This document shows positions 9,105 through 17,394 of a DNA stretch of 64,000 nucleotides, one piece after another. The stretch comes from Treponema sp. OMZ 790 (GTDB lineage Bacteria; Spirochaetota; Spirochaetia; Treponematales; Treponemataceae), in NCBI RefSeq assembly GCF_024181285.1, contig NZ_CP051201.1:806001-870000 (forward strand), written 5' to 3'. The notes below the pieces were generated by a model. The model did no database searches, was not told the DNA's origin, and saw nothing but the letters and a program-made list of their open reading frames with translations. A program made the translations under genes and the position numbers. The number at the start of each line of letters is the position of its first letter. Positions within the stretch are counted from its first letter, which is position 1.

Positions 9105-10160
9105 ATGGAAAACTATGAAAATGTAAATACCGAAGATGTTCAATATGAAAAATCTTCTTCCAAAAATAAGATAAAGCCCGAAAAAACAAAAAAAGATAAA
9201 AAAGGACTCGGATGGTTTTTCTTTGCAGTTATTATAATTGTTTTATTTTTATTCTTAAAGCCTTTTTATATTTTAAATGAGGGAAATGTTGCCATCATCA
9301 CAAAATTCGGTGCTGTTGTAAAGACCGAAAAAGAAGCCGGCCTTCATTTTAAAATGCCCTTAATTCATACCGTAAACAAGTATACGGCTAAGCTCCTGCG
9401 CTTGGACGGTGATCCTCAAAAAATTCTTACTTTAGAAAAACAATATCTCAAAGTAGATACCACCAGCCGATGGCGTATAGTTGACGTAAAAAAGTTTTAT
9501 GAATCTCTTACCACCTATGAAAGTGCTTATTCCCGCCTTTCGGATATTGTAGATTCATCGGTTAGAGACATTATTTCGGTGAACAGTCTTGCCGACGTTG
9601 TTCGAAGTTCCAATATTATAAATGAAAGCAAAAACAATGAAGAGTTTAACCTTGAAAATGCCGAAGTTGATCTAGGCTCGATAAAAACCGAAAAGGTAAA
9701 TTTTCCCGTGATAAAAAAAGGCCGGGAAGCTCTTGCAGATGAGATTTTAAAAAGGGCAAACAGTCAGCTTGGAGAATTCGGTTTGGAAGTGGTTGACCTG
9801 ATTTTTAAAGGAATTAAGTATTCGGATGAGCTTGAAAATTCCGTGTTCAGCCGAATGATAAAGGAAAGAAACCAGATTGCAGGAACTTTTAGATCGACGG
9901 GCGACGGCGAAAAACTTAAAATCTTAGGAGAATTGGAAAACGAAAAAAGGACTATTTTGTCTCAAGCTTATGCCGAGTCAGAAAGGATAAAGGGCGATGC
10001 GGACGCAAAGGCTGTTGCAATCTATGCAGAAAGCTACGGCAAGTCTCCCGAATTTTACAGCTTTTGGAAGAGCATGGAAATTTATAAAAATTCCTTGCCC
10101 GAAACCGAAAAGATTTTGTCCACTGATATGGAATATTTTCAATATCTTTATAAGCATTAA
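9105..10160 (+). CDS. hflC: HflC, SPFH-domain modulator of FtsH protease
   Basis: A 351-residue protein. A charged cytoplasmic head of about 37 residues, rich in lysine, precedes one membrane helix (GWFFFAVIIIVLFLFLKPFY). The SPFH domain follows (ILNEGNVAIITKFG, GLHFKMPLIHTV), then the C-terminal helical region with KSPEFYSFWKSMEIYK, typical of HflC (YYEFWRSLEAY-like). It is paired with hflK upstream. Together they are expected to form the periplasm-facing HflKC cage that restrains FtsH in membrane protein quality control. Confidence 0.85.
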   Translation: MENYENVNTEDVQYEKSSSKNKIKPEKTKKDKKGLGWFFFAVIIIVLFLFLKPFYILNEGNVAIITKFGAVVKTEKEAGLHFKMPLIHTVNKYTAKLLRLDGDPQKILTLEKQYLKVDTTSRWRIVDVKKFYESLTTYESAYSRLSDIVDSSVRDIISVNSLADVVRSSNIINESKNNEEFNLENAEVDLGSIKTEKVNFPVIKKGREALADEILKRANSQLGEFGLEVVDLIFKGIKYSDELENSVFSRMIKERNQIAGTFRSTGDGEKLKILGELENEKRTILSQAYAESERIKGDADAKAVAIYAESYGKSPEFYSFWKSMEIYKNSLPETEKILSTDMEYFQYLYKH

Positions 10161-10201
10161 CCTTAGAAAAAGTTTTTCCGATACTGTATAGGAGGTTTGA
10201 T

Positions 10202-10234
10202 AAACAGTTCGGCACAAATGGTGCCTTGCTGTTT
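10202..10234 (+). other. Stem-loop between hflC and flbB
   Basis: Two nested inverted repeats: AAACAG (10202-10207) pairs with CTGTTT (10229-10234), and GGCAC (10211-10215) pairs with GTGCC (10221-10225). No immediate T run follows, so it is a weak terminator at best. It may be a processing or regulatory hairpin in the flbB leader. Confidence 0.4.
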
Positions 10235-10274
10235 ATCTGACGAGTTTTAAAAAATTTTTATGGGGGTAAAAGTT

Positions 10275-10901
10275 TTGAGAAGAAGCGGAACTATAGGAAG
10301 AATTATTGTTCTTTTAATATTGATTATTTTACTCATATTCGGAGGCCTATTGTGGTTTGATTATTTAGGCCTAATCAGCTCAAGGAGCCTTTTTTCTCCC
10401 GTTTACTCCCTTTTCGGTCTAAAAACTGCTGAGGGCATTGCTCCATTAGATGCCGATGATATGGCAAATTTAGAAAATGACCGTTACGAAAAACGCCTTT
10501 TAGCTTTAGAAGTGCGTTCGCAAGAATTGGATAAACGGGAAGAAGATGTTCAATCCAAAGAAAATGAACACAAACAAATAGCTGAGGAACTGGATGACCG
10601 CAGGGCTGCTATTGAAGAAAAAGAAAAAAATTATAACCTTTTAGTGGTGGAACGGGATGCCCGTGAGGCAAACATAGTTCAAATAGCCAAATATATAAAC
10701 GGTATGGTTCCCGAAAAAGCTGTTGACAATCTTCTTTCCATGGATGATCAGGATGTAATAGATGTGCTTAGGGCTGTAGAAAGGTTAGCTGCAGAAGAAG
10801 GTAAAAATTCTTCAGTAGCTTATTGGTTTTCTTTGATGCCTCCTGCACGTGCAGCTGAGATTCAGCGTAAGATGGCAAACAAACCGGTAACATTTCCGTA
10901 A
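10275..10901 (+). CDS. flbB: FlbB, periplasmic flagellar collar-associated protein
   Basis: About 208 residues: an N-terminal membrane helix (GRIIVLLILIILLIFGGLLW), a charged coiled coil (residues about 60-140), and a C-terminal MgtE-N/MotE-like segment (KYINGMVPEKAVDNLLSMDDQDVIDVL, then YWFSLMPPARAAEI). This layout matches spirochaetal FlbB, which helps assemble the collar around the periplasmic flagellar motor. I place the start at TTG 10275 because GGGGG sits 8 bases upstream. An ATG at 10260 in the same frame has no ribosome site and would itself overlap that G run. It is the clearest spirochaete marker in the window. Confidence 0.7.
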   Translation: MRRSGTIGRIIVLLILIILLIFGGLLWFDYLGLISSRSLFSPVYSLFGLKTAEGIAPLDADDMANLENDRYEKRLLALEVRSQELDKREEDVQSKENEHKQIAEELDDRRAAIEEKEKNYNLLVVERDAREANIVQIAKYINGMVPEKAVDNLLSMDDQDVIDVLRAVERLAAEEGKNSSVAYWFSLMPPARAAEIQRKMANKPVTFP

Positions 10902-10931
10902 TGGAAATTTGTTGATTTATAAAAAGTAAAG

Positions 10932-12392
10932 ATGTTTTTCCCGACAATTTCTTTTGCCGTTTTTTTTCTCTCAGTCTTTTTTTTGTATTGGTATGTTTTT
11001 AGGCAAGAAAAAGAGCGTAAAATTCTTTTGACTGCTGCTTCTTATTTCTTTTATGCAATGTGGGATTGGCGTTTTTGTATCCTGCTTTTTATTTTTACTC
11101 TTGTAAACTATTTTTACGGCTTTCTCCTCGATAAAGAAAAAAATTATGCGCCCAGAAAAGCTATCGTTATTATAATCTGCGTGCTGGACATTTTATATCT
11201 CGGATTTTTTAAATATCTATACGGATTACTTTCATACTTAAACCAATTTTTCCCCGGTATGTATGAAGCTTCTCCTTTTTTAGCATGGTCTCTTTTGATT
11301 CCTGTCGGAATTTCTTATTATACATTCCGTTGTATGAGTTATGTATTCGATATCTATCTTTGTAAGATAAGGCATGTCAAATCTTTTTGGGACCTTTTAC
11401 TTTATGTATCGTTTTTTCCCCAATTATCTTCAGGCCCAATTGTTCAGGCCGAATATTTTTTTAAAGATCTGCCAAGAGCTCTCAACTGCGATAATGAAAA
11501 AGGGGTAAAACCTATAGCCTTTGATCATGCAATCGTTCTTTTAATTTCAGGTTTATATAAAAAAATGATAATTTCTAATTTTTTAACCATCCTTGTGACA
11601 GATAAAATTTTTGCTAATCCTTCGTTTTATAATACATGGGAACTTATTTTTGGTGTACTATGTTATACGATTATTATCTATGCCGATTTTTCGGGCTATA
11701 CCGATATGGCGATAGGTATAGGAATTCTTTTAGGTTTTAATACACCTGCCAATTTTAACCGGCCCTATCTTTCAAAATCGATTACCGAGTTTTGGAGAAG
11801 ATGGCATATAAGTTTTTCTTCATGGCTTCGCGATTATCTGTATTTCGGTCTAGGAGGTTCGCGTTTCGGGCTTGCCCGGACTCTCTTTGCTCTTTTTTTT
11901 ACCATGGTCATTGCCGGTTTTTGGCACGGAGCTTCATGGACTTTTTTAATCTGGGGCACCATGCAGGGAACAATGCTGTGTATCGAAAAGATAATTTCCG
12001 AAAAGAAAAAAGCTATGTTTCTTGAAGAAGAAGTTTCGGTTCCGAAAAACAAATTAAATAGAATTGCTTTTTTAAAAATTCTATCGGTCTTTATTTTTAT
12101 AAATATCAGCTGGCTTGTGTTTTTTTCGCCGTCACTTTCAGAGTTGGGATTGTATTTAAAATCTCTCGGCAATATTTCAAAGCCTTTTCAAATTATAAGG
12201 CCTTTTATTCTGTTGGTATTTTTTGCAGGTCTTATTTTGCAGCTTCCTTCAGAAAATTTAAGAAAAAAAGCTTTTACGATATATAACCGGCTTCCGATGA
12301 TTATTAAGGTAGTTATTACCGTGAGTTTCTTATCCGTTCTTTACACGGTTTCTACTTCCGGTATTCCTCCTTTTATTTATTTTGCATTCTAG
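10932..12392 (+). CDS. MBOAT family O-acyltransferase (AlgI/DltB-like)
   Basis: A 486-residue polytopic membrane protein. The MBOAT signature is plain: DFSGYTDMAIGIGILLGFN, then FWRRWHISFSSWLRDYLYF, and FWHGASWTFLIWG with the proposed catalytic histidine near residue 335. Such proteins pass acyl groups, usually acetyl, across the membrane to a partner that loads them onto an extracytoplasmic polymer. The next gene, 13 bp downstream, is an SGNH-type protein, the usual partner. The acceptor here (peptidoglycan, glycolipid or exopolysaccharide) cannot be told. Confidence 0.88.
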   Translation: MFFPTISFAVFFLSVFFLYWYVFRQEKERKILLTAASYFFYAMWDWRFCILLFIFTLVNYFYGFLLDKEKNYAPRKAIVIIICVLDILYLGFFKYLYGLLSYLNQFFPGMYEASPFLAWSLLIPVGISYYTFRCMSYVFDIYLCKIRHVKSFWDLLLYVSFFPQLSSGPIVQAEYFFKDLPRALNCDNEKGVKPIAFDHAIVLLISGLYKKMIISNFLTILVTDKIFANPSFYNTWELIFGVLCYTIIIYADFSGYTDMAIGIGILLGFNTPANFNRPYLSKSITEFWRRWHISFSSWLRDYLYFGLGGSRFGLARTLFALFFTMVIAGFWHGASWTFLIWGTMQGTMLCIEKIISEKKKAMFLEEEVSVPKNKLNRIAFLKILSVFIFINISWLVFFSPSLSELGLYLKSLGNISKPFQIIRPFILLVFFAGLILQLPSENLRKKAFTIYNRLPMIIKVVITVSFLSVLYTVSTSGIPPFIYFAF

Positions 12393-12405
12393 GTAAAAAC
12401 GGTAT

Positions 12406-13761
12406 ATGAAACTACAAGATACAATAAAAAAAATAAATGACGTTTTTTCTCTTAAAAGTAAAAAAAAGATTTTTTATTCTGCCAACAAAAGTATTTTGTT
12501 TTTTTTGATTTGTATTTTTCTTTTTATGCTGCTTTTAGGAAGGTCTTTAAAAAATTTTTCATCCAAAATAAAAAATCCTTATGCCTCTAAAATATTTGAG
12601 GTATGTGTCAAGCCTGTTTCAGACTTATCGCAAAAACTTAAAATTGATAATTTTATTCCTTCGGCAAGAGTCTTTTTTTTAAGGTATGCAGGTTTAGAAG
12701 GATTGAGCGATTGGGACTCTTTTTATTATATGGGTACTGCCGAACCAGCCAATGAAGAAAGAATTTCGGCATTGAAAAATCTTGGAGAAACTGAAGTCTT
12801 ATTGCCGGATGAAAGGATTGCGGTAGAAAATCTTGAAAAAACGGAAGATACCGAAATCGTAAAAAAAATGATGGAAGAGCTTGAAGCAAAACTCCAAAAT
12901 ATGAATACTCTATTGGATAGTTTAAAAAACATTGAAGCCGCCAGAATTGCCGAACTTGAAAAAATAAGGCTTGAGAAAAAAGCTTTGGAGTTAAAAAAGG
13001 AAGATACTCCTCAAACTGCTATTAAAGATGACGTTAAAGAAGAAGAATCAAATGAGGAACCGGTTGAGGAACCTAAAAAAGTTTATACTTATAATACGGA
13101 AAAACCCTTGCGTATCCTAATGATAGGAGATTCTCAAATGCACAGTATTGCAGCAGGTTTTTTAAGGCTTACAGGCCAAAACTCTTCCGTAAGGGTAAAA
13201 GAAATTTCGGTTCACTCTTCAGGCTTTATAAGAAGCGATTATTATAACTGGCCCAAAAAGCTAAAAAACGTATTTGCCGACAGCAAAAATGACCCATTCG
13301 ATATTGCCGTTATTTTTTTAGGTATGAACGACTATCAGAACTTTTATGCCGACAATGGAAAAGTCTTGGTAAAGGAAACCGAGAACTGGGAATCGGCCTA
13401 TAAAGAAAAAATAAAAACACATCTGGATATCTTATTTGAAAACACAAAAAAAGTGTATTGGCTGGGTATGCCGATTGTCCGGGATAAAATATACAATGCT
13501 CAATTGCTGTATATTGACGGCTTGCAAAAAAAAATTGCCTCCGAATATTCCGAAACCATACTTAATAAATTCTCCTTAAGCGGTATCGCTCCCGGAGAAG
13601 GAGTTCCATACAGTGATACGGTCAAAACGGCTTCAGGTAAAAAAATAAGGCTCATGAAAGATGACGGTCATCACTACACAATTTCCGGCGGCGAATATGT
13701 TATGACTTCATTTTTAGAGCAGCTCTATAAAGATTGGGATGTAGAACCCTGCACGCCTTAA
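12406..13761 (+). CDS. SGNH/GDSL-fold protein (DUF459-like), partner of the MBOAT acyltransferase
   Basis: A 451-residue protein. One N-terminal membrane helix (residues about 27-47, FFLICIFLFMLLLG) is followed by a periplasmic segment with a coiled coil and an acidic EEP-rich linker near residues 140-225. A C-terminal SGNH domain carries block I GDSQMHS near residue 242, GMNDYQ in the middle and a C-terminal DDGHHYT that would supply the catalytic Asp/His pair. It probably receives acyl groups from the MBOAT protein and transfers them to an envelope polymer. It follows that gene at 13 bp. Confidence 0.75.
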   Translation: MKLQDTIKKINDVFSLKSKKKIFYSANKSILFFLICIFLFMLLLGRSLKNFSSKIKNPYASKIFEVCVKPVSDLSQKLKIDNFIPSARVFFLRYAGLEGLSDWDSFYYMGTAEPANEERISALKNLGETEVLLPDERIAVENLEKTEDTEIVKKMMEELEAKLQNMNTLLDSLKNIEAARIAELEKIRLEKKALELKKEDTPQTAIKDDVKEEESNEEPVEEPKKVYTYNTEKPLRILMIGDSQMHSIAAGFLRLTGQNSSVRVKEISVHSSGFIRSDYYNWPKKLKNVFADSKNDPFDIAVIFLGMNDYQNFYADNGKVLVKETENWESAYKEKIKTHLDILFENTKKVYWLGMPIVRDKIYNAQLLYIDGLQKKIASEYSETILNKFSLSGIAPGEGVPYSDTVKTASGKKIRLMKDDGHHYTISGGEYVMTSFLEQLYKDWDVEPCTP

Positions 13762-13821
13762 TTATACCCTAAAACTGCTTAAAATGCTCTCATAATTTAA
13801 ATAAATTTCCCTTATTTTCTA

Positions 13822-13849
13822 TTGACAAAACTTTATAATTAGGTATAAT
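13822..13849 (+). promoter_or_regulatory. Predicted ispE promoter
   Basis: TTGACA (13822-13827) and TATAAT (13844-13849) with a 16-bp spacer. The ATG of ispE begins only 9 bp after the -10 box, so the transcript would start about 2-4 bases before the start codon. Confidence 0.65.
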
Positions 13850-13858
13850 GCTTAGGAC

Positions 13859-14713
13859 ATGATTAAAAGTGCGATTAGCCTTGAGGCTCATGCAAAAATT
13901 AATCTGCATTTGGAAGTTTTAGGGAAGAGAAAGGATGGATTTCACAACATTGTGAGTGTTTTTTCTCCTGTTTCCCTTGCCGATGAACTTTTAATGCAAA
14001 GAATGCCGGATAAAAAGGTATGTGAGGTGTTGTCGCCGTTGGCTGAACTGCCTGTAGAAAACACTATCACAAAGACTTATGAAGAATTTAAAAACTTTAC
14101 CGGTATTTCGGACGGCGTTTCAGTCAGGATTCTAAAAAAAATACCTGAAGGAGCCGGTCTCGGAGGAGGTTCTTCCGATGCTGCTGCCGTTTTGCTGGGA
14201 CTCAACGATATGTTTTCTGCCGGTTTACGGAAAGAAGACCTAAAAACTATCGCTTTGAAAATAGGGAGTGATGTTCCGTTTTTTTTGGAGAACGGGGCTG
14301 CCATTGTAAAAGGTCGAGGAGAAGAGATAAAAAGAGTATCTCTTTCTTCAAACTATTTTGGAATTTTACTTTATCCCGAAATAAAGAGTTCGACACCTAA
14401 GGCATACAGCCTTTTAGGCCGCAGCGAATCGGATATTGTGGACTCGGCTTTTAATCCTGAGCTTTTTTGCGGCAAAGATTGCCGTGAATGGCCTTTTTTT
14501 AACAGCTTTGAGGATGTTCTTTTTGTTGAATATCCTGAGATAAAAAAGGCAAAACTAGACCTTTTGACTTACGGAGCCGATTTCGCTCTTATGAGCGGTG
14601 CAGGTTCTTCTGTTTTTGGGCTTTTTAAAGATGAAAAAACCGTAAAAAATGCTTATTTAAAGCTTTTTACCGAATATCCAATATGTTTTTTCTTCTTGTT
14701 ACTTGCGTTCTGA
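13859..14713 (+). CDS. ispE: 4-diphosphocytidyl-2-C-methyl-D-erythritol kinase
   Basis: A 284-residue GHMP kinase. The N-terminus has [20 protein letters not shown]. The ATP-binding GHMP motif [14 protein letters not shown] lies at about residues 96-110, and the C-terminal [12 protein letters not shown] near residue 245. IspE phosphorylates CDP-methylerythritol in the non-mevalonate isoprenoid pathway, feeding lipid II carrier and quinone synthesis. The start is fixed by the conserved N-terminus. The promoter lies so close that the mRNA is nearly leaderless. The C-terminus is unusually hydrophobic (CFFFLLLAF). Confidence 0.92.
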   Translation: MIKSAISLEAHAKINLHLEVLGKRKDGFHNIVSVFSPVSLADELLMQRMPDKKVCEVLSPLAELPVENTITKTYEEFKNFTGISDGVSVRILKKIPEGAGLGGGSSDAAAVLLGLNDMFSAGLRKEDLKTIALKIGSDVPFFLENGAAIVKGRGEEIKRVSLSSNYFGILLYPEIKSSTPKAYSLLGRSESDIVDSAFNPELFCGKDCREWPFFNSFEDVLFVEYPEIKKAKLDLLTYGADFALMSGAGSSVFGLFKDEKTVKNAYLKLFTEYPICFFFLLLAF

Positions 14714-14731
14714 TAGAAAGCGTAGTAAAAT
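14703..14731 (+). promoter_or_regulatory. Predicted spoVG promoter
   Basis: TTGCGT (14703-14708) and TAAAAT (14726-14731), spacer 17 bp, overlapping the end of ispE. A ribosome site (AAGGAGG) precedes the spoVG ATG. Confidence 0.45.
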
Positions 14732-14778
14732 ATTGGTAGGTAGAATATTGCCGATATTATTATGCAAGGAGGACGCCG

Positions 14779-15066
14779 ATGGAAATTACAGAAGTCCGTA
14801 TTCAGAGAGTTAGTCCCGGGAATAGTTTAAAAGCTTATGCTAATGTTACTTTTGATGATTGCTTTGTCCTTCATAATGTAAGAGTGATTGAAGGAAACGA
14901 CGGTTTGTACATTGGAATGCCGAGCCGTAAGTTGAGTAATGGTGAGTTTAAAAATATAGCTCACCCAATCACATCCGAATTTAGGGAGAAGATGACAAAG
15001 GCTGTTTTGGAGGTGTATGAAAAAACACCTGCTCTTACTGAGCAAGTTGCAGAAACAGCTACATAG
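14779..15066 (+). CDS. spoVG: SpoVG family nucleic-acid-binding regulator
   Basis: A 95-residue protein matching SpoVG throughout: MEITEVRIQRV, LKAYANVTFDDCFVLHNVRVIEG, GLYIGMPSRK and ITSEFREKM. SpoVG proteins bind DNA and RNA site-specifically and act as regulators in many non-sporulating bacteria, including Borrelia. It has its own predicted promoter and a strong ribosome site. It precedes the tRNA-Gln and rplY genes, the same order (spoVG, tRNA, L25/Ctc) seen around Ctc in other phyla. Confidence 0.95.
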   Translation: MEITEVRIQRVSPGNSLKAYANVTFDDCFVLHNVRVIEGNDGLYIGMPSRKLSNGEFKNIAHPITSEFREKMTKAVLEVYEKTPALTEQVAETAT

Positions 15067-15142
15067 TCATGGCAATCGATTTCTTAAGTAATGTTTTTTC
15101 TATGATTTGGATACAATTGTGCTTTTGCTTTTGTATATATTT

Positions 15143-15215
15143 TGGGACGTCGGCAAGTGGTAAGCCAACGGCTTTTGGTGCCGTCATTCCGTAGGTTCGA
15201 ATCCTACCGTCCCAG
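15143..15215 (+). tRNA. tRNA-Gln (anticodon TTG)
   Basis: The acceptor stem TGGGACG (15143-15149) pairs with CGTCCCA (15208-15214), and G215 is the discriminator. The anticodon stem ACGGC/GCCGT encloses loop TTTTGGT, giving anticodon TTG. The T arm is GTAGG-TTCGAAT-CCTAC. CCA is not encoded. Confidence 0.95.
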
Positions 15216-15286
15216 TATTAAGTCCGCTTTTTTAATAGCGAACTTGTTGCAAACTAAATAATTGGTAGTAGAGGAGTTCTGGGGTT

Positions 15287-15916
15287 ATGGAACAGAGACT
15301 GTTAAATGCAAATGAAAGATCGACATACGGTAAAAGTGCCGCTGTTAAAATGAGAAAATCGGGACGAATTCCTGCAGTAATGTATGATAGGCACGGCAAA
15401 TCCGTTTCTCTTGATGTTGATGAAAGAGAATTTATGAAGCTTTTTAAGGTTGTTACCGAAAGTACTATAGTAACATTGAGTGCATCCGGAAAAGATTATG
15501 AAGTTTTTATTAAGGATTTTCAGCATGATATTGTTAACGATAGGATTATGCATGTCGATTTTTATGAAGTAGAAAGAGGAAAGGCTTTACGCACAAAGGT
15601 AAAGATTAGACTTGAAGGTTCTCCTGAAGGAGTACGCCATGGCGGTATTCTTGAAACAGGTATTACCGAACTCGAACTTGAGTGCTTGCCCAAAGATTTG
15701 CCTCCCAGAATTATTGTTGATGTTTCAGCTTTGGATGTAAACCAATCGCTTCATGTAAGGGATATTAAACTTCCTGAAGCCGTTACGGTTTTAACGAGCG
15801 ACGATATAACCGTTGCCGCCGTCAAATTTGCTGCTGCTGAAACTACTGCTCCTGCTGCTGAAGCCGAAGGCGAAGGCCAAGAAGCTGCTCCTGCCGCTTC
15901 TGAAGAAGCCAAATAA
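15287..15916 (+). CDS. rplY: 50S ribosomal protein L25/general stress protein Ctc
   Basis: A 209-residue long form of L25. The N-terminal 5S rRNA-binding domain (residues 1-90: RSTYGKSAAVKMRKSGRIPAVMY, then KDFQHDIVNDRIMHVDFYEV) is followed by the TL5/CTC beta domain (residues 95-185). The tail is acidic and alanine-rich. It binds 5S rRNA in the large subunit. It has a ribosome site (GAGG) upstream and a strong terminator downstream. Confidence 0.93.
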   Translation: MEQRLLNANERSTYGKSAAVKMRKSGRIPAVMYDRHGKSVSLDVDEREFMKLFKVVTESTIVTLSASGKDYEVFIKDFQHDIVNDRIMHVDFYEVERGKALRTKVKIRLEGSPEGVRHGGILETGITELELECLPKDLPPRIIVDVSALDVNQSLHVRDIKLPEAVTVLTSDDITVAAVKFAAAETTAPAAEAEGEGQEAAPAASEEAK

Positions 15917-15942
15917 ATTTTTAACTTTATTTATAAACTAAT

Positions 15943-15984
15943 AGCCTTCCGACTTGTTTGCTTTTAAGTTCGGAAGGCTTTTTC
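15943..15984 (+). terminator. Rho-independent terminator after rplY
   Basis: AGCCTTCCGA (15943-15952) pairs with TCGGAAGGCT (15970-15979), extended by ACTT/AAGT bases, and is followed by a T run. Confidence 0.85.
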
Positions 15985-16027
15985 ATTTGCTGTTGACCAT
16001 TTTCACAAATTATGTAAAATCTATGGT

Positions 16028-17392
16028 ATGTCAAGATCGTTTTTAAAAAAAGTACTGCATAGCTTTTACTCTGCGGCCGGTAAAAAATCTTCCGAAGGCC
16101 TAAGGTTATTGCTTGCCGTTTCAGGCGGTGCCGATTCTATGGCAATGCTTTCGGCTTTTTTGGAATTAAAAACGATTTTAAATGCCGAGATTTTTGTATT
16201 AACCGTAAACCACAATATACGGCCCGAAAAAGAAACCTTAGGCGATGCCGAATTTGTTTTGAACTTTTGCAAAAATAAGTGCCCATGTTTTCTGGCCGAA
16301 ATTCCCAAAAATAAAATATTTGAAGAAGCCGGAATTAGAAAAATGGGAATTGAAGATGCTGCCCGTTTTTTACGCTATAATGAGTTTGAAAAAAACGCAG
16401 CTTCTATCGAAGCCGATTATATTTTGACTGCTCACAATAAAAACGATTATTATGAAACCGTTTTGATGAGATTTTTTCAAGGATCGGAGCCTGAGTCTCT
16501 TATGGGAATTTCTCCTAAACGCGGAAAATTTATAAGACCTATGCTTGATATCGGCAGATTTGAAATAGAGGAATATTTAAAAGAACAGAATGTGCCGTGG
16601 AGAGAAGATTCGACCAATATGGAAAATTCTTATCTTCGAAACAAGATTCGGCACAATCTTGTACCTGCCTTGAATATCTGTTTTGACGGCTGGCAAAGCG
16701 GTTTAGATAAAAGTTTAACTAAGATTAAAATGCTGAACGATTTTGTCCTTCAGGCTCATAAAACGAAAAAAGAAAAATGGATATTGGAAAAAGACCCAAA
16801 AGGAAAACTTTATTGCCGATGCAGCCTTCTTTTTTTTGTAAACCTTGAAGAAGCATTAAAACTTAAATTTCTTCAAGAAGGTCTCATTCTTTTAAAAGGG
16901 AAAAGAAGAATTCCTTACTCGGTTTTCGATGATTTGATGAAAATTTCACATAAAAAAAAGATAATTTATTCAGGCGGATTTTGCATAAAAAATGAAGAAA
17001 ACAATATCCTTCTTTTTAAGGCCGCAAAAGAGGTTGAAGATGCGGAACTCTTTTATTCCGTTTGGATCGATAAACCTTGCGATTTTAATACTCCTGCCGG
17101 AAATTTTAAGGCCGTAAAAAAAGATGAAGGCTTTTTTTTGATTCACGAGAGCGACAAAACTTGCGGTATAGGCCCGTTTAAACCTCCTTTTTGTGTGCGC
17201 TCACGTCTTTTTGGAGACGAAATTCAAACATCTTCCGGCTCAAAAAAATCGGTAAAAAAAATTATAAATGAATGGAATATAACCTATGAAAAACGGAATA
17301 TTTTGCCGATAATAGAGGAGAGTGGTGTAGTTAAAGGGATATACGGAGCCTCTTTCGGTAAAAAAAATTGGTATGTTGTAGGAGTGGAGTAA
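16028..17392 (+). CDS. tilS: tRNA(Ile)-lysidine synthase
   Basis: A 454-residue N-type ATP pyrophosphatase. The PP-loop SGGADS is at residues 32-37. TilS blocks follow: HNIRPEKETLGDAEF, TAHNKNDYYETVLMRFFQGS, GIRPML-type (KFIRPMLDI) and WREDSTNMENSYLRNKIRHNLVP. The C-terminal domain ends FGKKNWYVVGVE. TilS makes lysidine at C34 of the AUA-decoding tRNA-Ile, an essential step. The gene lies 2 bp before the next start. Confidence 0.93.
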   Translation: MSRSFLKKVLHSFYSAAGKKSSEGLRLLLAVSGGADSMAMLSAFLELKTILNAEIFVLTVNHNIRPEKETLGDAEFVLNFCKNKCPCFLAEIPKNKIFEEAGIRKMGIEDAARFLRYNEFEKNAASIEADYILTAHNKNDYYETVLMRFFQGSEPESLMGISPKRGKFIRPMLDIGRFEIEEYLKEQNVPWREDSTNMENSYLRNKIRHNLVPALNICFDGWQSGLDKSLTKIKMLNDFVLQAHKTKKEKWILEKDPKGKLYCRCSLLFFVNLEEALKLKFLQEGLILLKGKRRIPYSVFDDLMKISHKKKIIYSGGFCIKNEENNILLFKAAKEVEDAELFYSVWIDKPCDFNTPAGNFKAVKKDEGFFLIHESDKTCGIGPFKPPFCVRSRLFGDEIQTSSGSKKSVKKIINEWNITYEKRNILPIIEESGVVKGIYGASFGKKNWYVVGVE

Positions 17393-17394
17393 AA

